Of a stretch of 64,000 bases of DNA, positions 55,697-64,000 are shown one piece after another. How positions within the stretch are numbered: position 1 is the stretch's first letter; each line of letters opens with the position of its first letter. The stretch is from Myrica gale. Taxonomy: Eukaryota > Streptophyta > Magnoliopsida > Fagales > Myricaceae. The notes beneath the pieces were generated by a model. That model was given only the letters and a program-made list of their open reading frames with translations, did not search any database and was not told where the DNA came from. The DNA is taken from the NCBI GenBank assembly GCA_963930655.1, contig OZ005612.1, forward strand, positions 8,747,001 through 8,811,000. Direction: 5' to 3'. The position numbers and the translations under genes were made by a program.

Positions 55697-58600
55697 AGGT
55701 CACAACAACAAAACATAGAAATAATCTTTCTTCTAAGTCAGGTAGTCCTCCTGACGTCATTCACCTGAGACATCTGGAATGACACAATTTTAAAAACGTG
55801 AGTAAAAAAGACTCAATAAGGGAAAAACATAACTTTAAAACATGATCTTAATTTGGACTTGCTTAACATGATAAATCATAATTCATGATGCATATGCTCT
55901 TGCTCGTGGACATAATCTTGTTCTTGAAATCGGCCCTTGGTCCTTGAAAACATTTTCTTCACAACTTGTGGGCTACTTACGCTCCATTTAACCCCTGGAG
56001 TCCTGGTTGTGCATTCCCATCGGAACCGTTGTGCGTTCCGTTCAGTGTGATTTGCATAGGCTCTTAGGACTCACCCAACCTTCTCGCATTCGTCCTTCGG
56101 TATGGGAGTCCATCATGATGGTACGGTACCGACCAGAGCCCCTTAACTTAACTTGTCTTACCGTAAAACCTTTCATATGACATTGCATAAAAATCACTTT
56201 AGAAAATCATGCAATGCTCATGTCATGCCTTGCTTGCTTGAAATATCATGCTTGTTCATGAATCTATGCAGCGTGTCATTCCAGTTTTGAAAAATGTAAG
56301 CTTACTTGCACACTTACTTCCACTTACCTCGGTCTCCTTGATTATGAGTAATGGTACGAAGATCGCCTACATGCGATTCAAACACCTCTTAGTTACTAGG
56401 AATTAAGTACATAAGCATACAAGATAAATATTTGTATATAGCTTGATTTTTCCCCAAAAATACATTTCTGAAAATACTATATCATTTTCAAAGGTTTACT
56501 TAGAAAACTCTTATTAAACATATGAGAAAAGTATTTATCAAATCAATATATCCTAATAGCATCTAAGTCCAAAATCAGCAAGCTAAACATTAAATCACTT
56601 TAAGCTCCATCATTTATGCATAACTAACTTGCAAGATTTCTCTTAACACTAAATCTAAGTTTTTAACCTCTAACTCACTCGGCCACAACATTAATTTCTC
56701 TTATATATCACATGCAATTACATTTTCACTTACTAATAATTTGGCCTTTAGGGTTTCCTTCACTACTTTAGCAATAACATCTCATGCTATGTATCTCAAG
56801 CCAACTCAGCAACCTATAATTCATCTAGCTTAATATCTCTTGTTCAATACTTTACATTATACCTTGCTTGGGTTAATGACCATCGAATTCCCACTATCTT
56901 ATCCTCAATAAACTTCTTAACTAGGTTTGGTCAACTAGTCTCAATGATAGGGTCCTACACACCTTCAATAGGAACTCAAAAACTCAATATCTGGAATTTA
57001 ACAGGTCCCGCTCGAGCGCCTGTCGAGCGCTAAGTCTCTGTCCAATTTTCATCTATCCTCGCTCGAGCGGTGGTTGAGCGCCAACTCTCTGTATGAAAAC
57101 TTCCAAGGCCGCTCGAGCACCTGTCGAGCGCTGGTCAAAGCGGCTAGACTCTGTATCACAATAAGGCCGCTCGAGCGCTTGTCACACTCTGATCGAGCGC
57201 GATTGTGCCTAAAAATAGGGCACTAAAAAACTCCATTTTCCAACAACCTAAACATGATTTCTAACTTGATTCTTTTGACCAATAGCAAATCCACACAATT
57301 TATTTAATTCCTAAACAATCTCCAATCACTGACCATTCGGCCACATCAATGACACTAACCTACATATAACATTATTTCTCCATGATTTTTTTTAACCAAC
57401 CATTTCATTAAATATCATAAACCTACCTCAAATCAGAAACATTATTTCATCTAATGAAGTCACAAAATTCGGCATAACAACAACCTATATACATGCATAT
57501 CATTATCTCCAATATTTTAACCAAGACACCACTTCTTAGCCCAAAACCATGGCTATAACCCTTCCTCCATCAATCAACAACATCACAACCACAACTCCAA
57601 CAATCACAACCTAATCAGATCCAACATTCAACATACTTTCAAAGGGAAAATGAGCACAAGAACACAAACATGCTTGGCTAAAACAACAAGCCTAAACCTT
57701 GAAGAAAACCAAACCTTAGCTTACCTTTCTAAAGCTGGACACATGCTGATTAGGGAAACACCTAGCATAGGAATACCCAAAGTTAGATCTAGGAAAGAAA
57801 AGAGAAATGAGATGGACATACAAAGAGGAATCAGATCTTCTTTTACCTCTTTCTCCTTCTACCTTACTCGGCCAACACCAAGGCTTCCTTTCTCTCTATC
57901 TCTTGGCTTCTCTCTAGTGTGGCTACAAAGGGCTGAGATGAGGGAAAGGAGGTGCTGTGATGAGGCTTAGGTGAAGTGAGATGAGGGCAGCTGCTGGAAA
58001 TGGCGTGAAGAAGAGAAAGAAATGCTTTGAAGAAATGAAGAGGGTTCTTGGCCAAAGAGAGAAAATGAGCTGAAATGTTGAGTGATTAGGTCAAGTGGAG
58101 TGAAATGAGGTGAAGAGGGTTTCAGCCAAATGCAAGGGCTGAGTTTTTCGGTGAAGAGTGAAGTGAGGTGAGCTACGTGAGGTGAGAGATGTGAAGGAGA
58201 TGAAAAAGGGGCTGAATCTAGTCTATGTACGTCCAAGGAAACAAGAAGAAAGGGTTTCATTTGCTTTAGCCCATGTGACATGTTAGTGCATTTAAGTGCT
58301 TGTCTCCTCTACCTTTCCAATTCTTTGCCTCCCATGCATCTCTCACGTGAATTCTTCTTCCATTCTCCATAAGTCTTTATCTTACATCACATCTTCTTTT
58401 TCAGTCAACATCACATCTCCTTTACTTGCATTTACCTCTTTGTCTCCTAACTCAAGCCCTACACGTGAATCACCCTAAAACCATTTCAGTTTTCTCTTTT
58501 CCTTTCACGTAAATCTCCTCTCTTGCCTTTGATTTTTCTACTTTTTTTTCATTTTATCTTTCTCTTATCACATGGTCTACTTTATAGGCATATTAACTTA

Positions 58601-58916
58601 TCTCCATTATAAACACACTAACTTATCTCTTAGTTCTTTATCAAGCTATCCTATAAGCCTACCAACTTATCACTTAATTCTCCCAATGATGCTTAAGACT
58701 ACCTAATGGAGATTAAGGGTTACTTAACAAGGATATAAAATAACTTACATGCACAACATAGAATTTCGCAACATAATGAAATACTTAGGAAAACTTATAA
58801 TTCAAAATACCATAATCAACTTAACATCATACATTGGCCAAACAATAACCCCTTGAATGTAAATCCAAAAACAAATACATAGAGTAAATAGCAAGAATGA
58901 AATACGGGGTCTCACA
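55697..58916 (-). mobile_element. Element C, main part (long LTR-like body)
   Basis: On the minus strand it starts TGTGAGACCCCGTATTTCAT at 58916 and runs, interrupted by element D, to GTGACA at 45721. TG...CA ends and absence of any gag/pol domain suggest a solo LTR of about 3.4 kb. No 5-bp duplication is found: the left neighbour is element B pol and the right neighbour is Gypsy E pol. The open frames at 57650-58280 show no known domain. Which superfamily it belongs to is not decidable here. Confidence 0.6.
57002..57202. repeat. Array of CGCTCGAGCG palindromes in element C
   Basis: Four blocks, each with CGCTCGAGC followed by a TCGAGCGC or TTGAGCGCC half and CTCTGT, within 200 bases. It is the counterpart of the TCGA-core arrays in the other LTRs. 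Confidence 0.75.
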
Positions 58917-60441
58917 ACCGGGGTTCTCCGAGGTCTTCTTACTCTTAGAGGGATTGGAAACTGTAGTTCTTCAAGGTCCGTGGATGTGATTGGGAACCGG
59001 GGTTCTTCGAGGTCGTCTTTTCTGCCGGGATATTTATGAAATTAGCGAATCTTTGGAACTTTTCGCACTTCCGTACTACATTTTCTACATCGGCCTGTAT
59101 GGTGGGCCAAAAGAATCCAGCTCGGATTACCTTTTGAGCCAAAGTACGCGCTCCTGAAATCTGTATGTACGTTGAGATGCCTTTCTCCTAAAAGCTCTGC
59201 AGTGAGTAGTCTAGTTATGAGGACTTTGTATTCGGCCTCGTTGTTTGTAGATGAATATTCTAGTTTGATTCCTAATTTGAGGCACTTTTCTCCAGTTATG
59301 TCAATAACGATCCCTACTCTGCCTGCTTCCTTAGTGGATGATCCATCTACATAAATCTGCAACCATTTCGACTTTGGAGCCTTTTCCTAACAAATGGACG
59401 TGGTGAACTCATGGAAGAAATCGGCTACTGCTTGCCCTTTGATGGCGGTATGAGGTTGATATTCGATGTCAAATTCACCTAGTTCTACTGACGACTTGAC
59501 CAATCTCCCTGATACGTCTGGCTTTCCCAGAGTCTGCCGCTTCTCGTGTTTTCATTAGGAGATCGTCCATGTAAACTTCTATGCAGCGTCCTACTTTGTA
59601 TGATTGGTTTGATGTCAGGGCGTACATTCAATTTTGTGGGTGATGACCTTGGGGTGTCTATTCCTGGCATATCCTCATGCGTCCAGGCAAAAAACTTGGT
59701 CGTTTGCTCAAAGAAATTCTAAGAGATCTTTTTTGGAATCATTAGATAGTTGGGTGCCAATCTTCATTGTTCGCTCTTTCGAGTCCACCCAGAGCGATAC
59801 TTCTCCTAACTATTCCACTGATTGCGCTCTGAATTCTTCTCGACATTCAATAGCCATTGTTTCTACAGTTCCTCTGGGGTCTGATAGATAACACTTACTT
59901 GCTTGTTCTTGGTCTCCTTTTGACACTCTATTCCCGATTTGGTCGAGAATTTCATCTTCAAGTGGTAAGTTGACACCACGGCGTGCAATCGATTCAGGGT
60001 GACTCGGTCTATGATGGTGTTGTAGGAAGATTCTCCTTCGAGGATCAAGAACCATACAGAGAGTGTTGCTTCATTTGGAGGCTCTCCCACTGTGAATGAC
60101 AATTCTTTTATTCCCAGGCTGAATACTTCATGACCAGTGAATCCTGTGAGTCGAGTATTTTCTTTTCTTTTATCAGTGGAACTTTCGGTGTCGATGAATA
60201 TTTTCCAAATTTTGTAATTTCCTATCATAACATCGATTACCAGCGCGCCGTCGTGTGGATACTCGATTCTCACCGTGTCTTTTGCTGTGAATGTGATAGG
60301 ATTTTCTTCTCCTGAAATCAGACGCCGAGATCCGCGGGTTATTTTTGCAACAAGTAAGCACCTCACGTATGTCTTTCTCGAAGATTTAGATAATCCTTCT
60401 GCTGCAAGGCCTCCGAAAATGACCCTGATTTCGCCTATCAC
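58917..60441 (-). pseudogene. Gypsy E (Tat-type) pol, heavily deleted
   Basis: Minus-strand order: retropepsin near 60240-60000 ('DVMIGNYKIWKIFIDTESST', active-site glycine changed to glutamate); start of reverse transcriptase near 59700-59600; then directly the YMDD box (near 59580). A linker ('VKSSVELGEFDIEYQPHTAI', ~59500) follows, then an archaeal-type extra RNase H ('LQIYVDGSSTKEAGRVGIVI', 'EYSSTNNEAEYKVLITRL', 59362-59150). A zinc-binding integrase start ('FFWPTIQADVENVVRKCEKF', ~59110) ends just before element C. Most of the reverse transcriptase palm and the first RNase H are missing. The second RNase H points to the Tat lineage of Ty3/Gypsy. Confidence 0.88.
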
Positions 60442-60611
60442 TCTCGGTGGTGAGAGTCATTCTTTCAGTCTCTCTATCTGTCTTGGGGCTTCGTTGTCCC
60501 TTCAACCTTCACAAGATTCTCTCTCATCCCTTCGAAAATTCTTGGTTCTCTCCGAAATGGCTCCCCTAATCGTGGTGAACTTGAAAGGGTTCCCAGTGAT
60601 GACATAGACCG

Positions 60612-61907
60612 TGACAGTCGTGCGTGGGAGGATAGGTGTCGAGATGAGACACCAGTGGCACACATGGGCACCCCTAACAAGCCCATAGCACGTGCGGTAA
60701 CAGCACCACAACCATGCCATGGCATCAGCGCACACGCGTGCAAGCTAGGCGCCCATGACAAGGCATGGCGTCACACCAACTCCCATGCTTGGCATGCCAG
60801 CCAGCCTGCCGCAAACATGCCATGACAGCACATGGCCCCACCCGTGGCCTTGCCATGACACGGTGCCGCAACAAGTCCTTGGCCACCAGCCAAGCCATGC
60901 AACAACAGGCCAGTAGATGAAGGAATGCCATGACACAGGATGATCACCCCCAGTGGCGGAGCACTACCACCCTACCGGTGCTAGGTGGGGAATGGAAGAG
61001 GAAGGTCAGGGGAGTCGAAGGAGCATCTCCACCCATGGCGGTGCAAGAGGCGGAGGCGCTGCCGTGGACGACGGTGAGATCCCGACATTTATTGAGGTAT
61101 CTTAGAGATTAGTTTCCTTTCTTGTGATGATTGAATAAATAATATCTTCTAGATTTAGGGATCCTTTCCTAAACTCTAGAAGAATCCTTTCCTTTATGTT
61201 TATGTTGAATTAGGCATGTAATATCAAATCTCCTTGATTATGGCTGCGTTTGCAACCAAAATTTTACCCAAAATTTTATCTCTCTCCTAATAAAATACTC
61301 TAATATAATCTCTCTCTCTCCCATCAAAAAATATAAAAAATTACAAAAAATATAAAATATTACATCTCTCTTCACTTTTTCACTAAACCCCATATCAACA
61401 CTAAACCCAATACCAAAAATTTTAAAACACAAACACACTCTAAAGGGATTTGATTTAGATTTGATTTGAATGTGATTTGATTTGATTGGAGTTAATTAGG
61501 GTTTGTAAGCTCCTAAGGATGTCTATATAAACACCCTGAGGAGCATTAGAGTTATTCATTCAGAGAAGAGTAGAGTCTTGGAGAGTCTGAGTGCTTTTGA
61601 GTGTTTTGGCCAAGCATAAGCACGTATATGCTAAGTTGGTGTCAAGGCTAATAACCTTTTCACTTGGGATTCATTCTAGGCTAATAACCTAGTTTGGGTA
61701 CCCGTTCTTGGGCTAATTAACCCTTGACCACGTTTTTTGTTCTTCAATAATAATTGCTCGAGTTTTCTCCATTTGTGTGTGTTAGATCCTATTTGCAACG
61801 CTTGTGTGTTACTGGAAGCGGTTCAGGAGGATCGATTGTGGTGTTGGAGCGGATCGCTTGGAGGAGTTGGTGGATGTTATGGTGGCCTAGACCGGGGGTC
61901 CCTAACA
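60612..61907 (+). mobile_element. Candidate solo LTR inserted in Gypsy E
   Basis: A block foreign to the Gypsy frame runs from TGACAGTCGTGCGTG to GGGGGTCCCTAACA. It has a TATA box (TATATAA, 61524-61530), a GC-rich first 330 bases full of CCATGACA/GCCATG motifs, and a MITE at 61242-61440. TG...CA ends and layout suggest a plus-strand LTR. The 5-bp flanks do not match; TAGACCG occurs near both edges (60605-60611 and 61889-61895) and could mark the true borders. Confidence 0.5.
61242..61440. mobile_element. MITE-like insertion in the candidate LTR
   Basis: Left end GGCTGCGTTTGCAACCAAAA and right end (inward) AGAGTGTGTTTGTGTTTTAA are imperfect inverted repeats around AT-rich, TCTCTC-rich DNA. 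No target duplication is certain. Confidence 0.55.
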
Positions 61908-62568
61908 GAACTGTCGAAGACGCTCTTGTTGAATGAAGGTTTCTATCTGTCTTTTCATTTGTATGCATTCGTCCTTGTCGTGGCGATGATCATTATGGAA
62001 GTGACAAAATTTGTGCCTATCTCATTTGTCAAGGTCGGACCGCATTTTCTGGGGCCAATGTATCTCGAGATTGTTTCAAATTTCCATGAGAATATTTCCA
62101 GGAAATGTGTTGAGAGGCGTAAATTGTAACCTAGGACGATCCGTACGTGGTTCAATTTGCGAGTGGGCTCTTTGTTCCCCTTCTGTTTGAGGAGCCTTGT
62201 TGAAGCTCCGTATTTTCTTCTTTTCTCCAACGTCCCGCCTTGATCGACGACTTCTTGCCGGCGAGCTGTCACCATTTCTTTGGCATTCATATATTTTTGC
62301 GCTTTTTCCATGAATTCTCCGAAGGTCTCTAGCAGTTTCTTCCCTAGCGAGAATGAAAATGTCACGTCCGTTAAACCAGCTACTATGGCGGTGAGCACCC
62401 GTTCCTGGTTGAAGCGCGCCACATAATCTCGAAGAATTTTCCCTTCCTTCTGCCGGGTGGAAAGGAGGTGAATGACCAGCTTTTTCTGTTTTTTACTTGC
62501 AATGAAGTGGCTGATGAAGGCCTTGCTGAGCTCTTTAAAACTTGAAATGGAGATTATGTGGTGCGTTT
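61908..62568 (-). pseudogene. Gypsy E gag
   Basis: The minus strand shows the retrotransposon gag domain: 'ISSFKELSKAFISHFIASKK', 'KEGKILRDYVARFNQERV' and 'FMEKAQKYMNAKE'. A frame change near 62060 follows, then a CHFHND..HD..EC zinc-like motif and 'RQIETFIQQERLRQF' up to 61915. Upstream gag is cut by an LTR fragment at 62570; downstream gag is cut by the insertion at 61907. Confidence 0.85.
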
Positions 62569-62569
62569 C

Positions 62570-63317
62570 AACCTCACTAAAGGAAACACCTCTTTTGATA
62601 GGTAGATTGAGGAACAAGACTCTCAAAAAGTAGAAAAGTGGAAAGCTCTATCTCTTTATTCACACAAAGACAAGGATACGAAAGCGTGTTTTGTGTGAAT
62701 GATATGAGAAATATAGAATATTTCTCAAGTAGTCGAAATTATATGTGGTCGTTGTATATTGATTTTAGACGTTATGAAGGTGTATTTATAGGCCACATAT
62801 GAAAACTAGTCGTTTATAGTCGTTGGGACTCGTCTGTTAAAACGACTCGGTCGACCGCTTCAAGTTACTGTTACTCCAACGGTCAATTGTCAGAAGCTTA
62901 ACGTCTATACAGCCGGTCGACCGCTTCAACTTAAGCACAGTCCGGTTCTTTTAAAACAATGTATTTGACCACTTTTAAACACCCAATTCTGAAGACTTAC
63001 TTCTCATAAGTATATGAAAGGTTTGGAAGTTTGATTGGGGTGTTTTGAAACCTTTAAAAACATTTTAATCTTTCAACCAAAACTTAAAACTGTTTATGCA
63101 CGTTTTGAAAGATATGCAAGTGCGTGATTCAAATCTTTGTCTATAGTGAAAAAAAGAGTTACAAGGATATACCCTAAGGTCTTGCATCTTCTTGTTCTTC
63201 TTTCTTCAAGACTTTGGCTCTTTCATCAAATCGTCTTTGTCTTTGAAGATGTCTATTTTATAAATTTAATCTATTTATTGAAATAATCAAAATCTCGATT
63301 GTGCACAAAAGCCAACA
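62570..63317 (-). mobile_element. Truncated LTR of the solo-LTR family inside Gypsy E
   Basis: On the minus strand it starts TGTTGGCTTTTGTGCACAAT at 63317 and follows the solo LTR at 4667-5839 closely, through the TATA region (CCTATAAATA near 62783) and two GGTCGACCGC palindromes (62849 and 62914). It stops at about 62570, in the block that corresponds to 5090 of the solo LTR, so about 420 bases of its end are lost together with part of gag. Confidence 0.88.
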
Positions 63318-63493
63318 GCTCTGGCTCGGCTCTCGTCCTGTGTTAGTATGAGATGTGTGGATGGTTTCCACTAACCCCTCTATTTCCTACTGATGAGGTT
63401 CCAGAGGTGGCTCAAGATTGTCTCCGACCTTACCCTTGCTTTTACTCTTAGTGGTCACCATAAATCTTTTATTGCAAGAACTTCAAACGATTT
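63318..63493. other. Gypsy E leader
   Basis: Short untranslated stretch between the LTR fragment and the primer site; no gene seen. Confidence 0.5.
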
Positions 63494-63509
63494 CCACAGA
63501 CGGCGCCAA
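63494..63509 (-). other. Primer-binding site of Gypsy E
   Basis: TTGGCGCCGTCTGTGG on the minus strand, a sequence that directly follows the LTR in many plant Tat-type Gypsy elements. Confidence 0.8.
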
Positions 63510-63513
63510 CTAA

Positions 63514-64000
63514 TGAATCAGTTGATTTACGGTCAACACGTTCGAGTAAATGCGTCTAGATCTTCACGTATCTTCCCTGTAAAACTACAAAAATAATCCT
63601 GAGCACCGAGGTTAAGAACCTCCGATGCTTAAGTTAGCTTCTCTCTTATATGTATTTCGCAATTTTGTTACTTAAATTTCACTTAACTTTTTCATCGTTA
63701 GCTCCTCCTTTTATAGCTTTTCTCTCAAGTTCCTCTCTTCCCTTTTGGTGGGAATTCTTACTGGAATTTCATCCCATAAGGTCGTGTGCTCTCTGACGGT
63801 TTTCTCATATCTTCACAACGGTTGTTTTCCTCCACCATGGGAACAGAGGGATCATGGAGTCACGGCTTATCCCTGGTTGTTAGACAACCGCTCATGACAC
63901 GTATAACGCTTTCTCCTTCTGGATTTGCATGCGTCATGGGCTTGAATTTAGCCATTGGGCCTCACAGAGACGTAATCATGTTTGTCGGCTCAAATTGGTT
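63514..64000 (-). mobile_element. 5' LTR of Gypsy E, cut by the window edge
   Basis: On the minus strand the LTR ends CAACTGATTCA four bases before the primer site. A TATA-like GCTATAAAAG lies at 63709-63718. The LTR start is beyond position 64000. Confidence 0.75.

Noticed and set aside
60474..60936. Histidine/tryptophan-rich minus-strand frames over 60.5-60.9 kb
   Set aside because: Composition artefact of the CCATGACA/GCCATG-rich part of the candidate LTR.

Overview
This is a transposon-dense stretch of a plant nuclear genome. It shows spliced genes with short AT-rich introns, plant Copia, Gypsy, LINE, CACTA, Mutator and hAT elements, and plant-type tRNA-iMet primer sites. The families suggest a eudicot, probably woody, but the sequence alone does not name a species. 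I recognise one ordinary host gene that looks intact: a seven-exon low-molecular-weight purple acid phosphatase (28.18-30.85 kb, + strand). A candidate PHR1 site (P1BS) and a TATA box lie in front of it.

Left third (1-26 kb). AT-rich arrays and a Copia RNase H/LTR tail (2.4-3.8 kb) are followed by a long-TIR MITE (4432-6181) carrying a solo LTR with a perfect 5-bp target duplication. Next come a 5'-truncated LINE tail (6.3-7.03 kb), the first copy of a segmental duplication (7563-8906) and a hAT MITE with an 8-bp target duplication. A complete-looking CACTA element follows (10557-20053), with degenerate tnp2 and transposase_24 genes and GTTCGAAC-rich ends. It also holds a nested Mutator-type element with a perfect 9-bp target duplication and a chimeric open frame partly made of LTR sequence. 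Beside it is a full Mutator element (20328-25969; 237-bp TIRs, perfect 9-bp target duplication) encoding a FAR1/FHY3-like transposase broken by one stop and one frameshift.

Middle (26-41.7 kb). The phosphatase is flanked by small MITEs. The second copy of the segmental duplication (32314-37436) is interrupted by a CACTA-like element with a TCG target duplication; copy one at 7.94 kb preserves the empty site. It is also interrupted by a 1.9-kb unclassified insertion, and ends at a Copia LTR (37437-38653) with primer site, GC-rich leader and a decayed gag.

Right third (41.7-64 kb). This is a nest of minus-strand LTR retroelements. Element B (Copia) keeps its 3' LTR, PPT, an accessory open frame and a piece of pol. 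Element C is a long LTR-like body (TGTGAGACCCC...GTGACA on the minus strand). Element D is a SIRE-like Copia inserted in C in circularly permuted form: gag fragment, PBS, a single LTR, PPT, accessory ORF, pol, gag fragment. Element E is a Tat-type Gypsy whose 5' LTR runs off the right edge.

The points I find most unusual are: the circular permutation of D with non-integrase junctions; a promoter-like module inside D (TCGA-core palindromes plus TATA) in front of its accessory ORF that copies the layout of the LTR promoter; different TCGA-core palindrome arrays in several LTR families; and the FAR1-type Mutator element with exact boundaries. Family names rest on motifs read by eye; no database search was possible.
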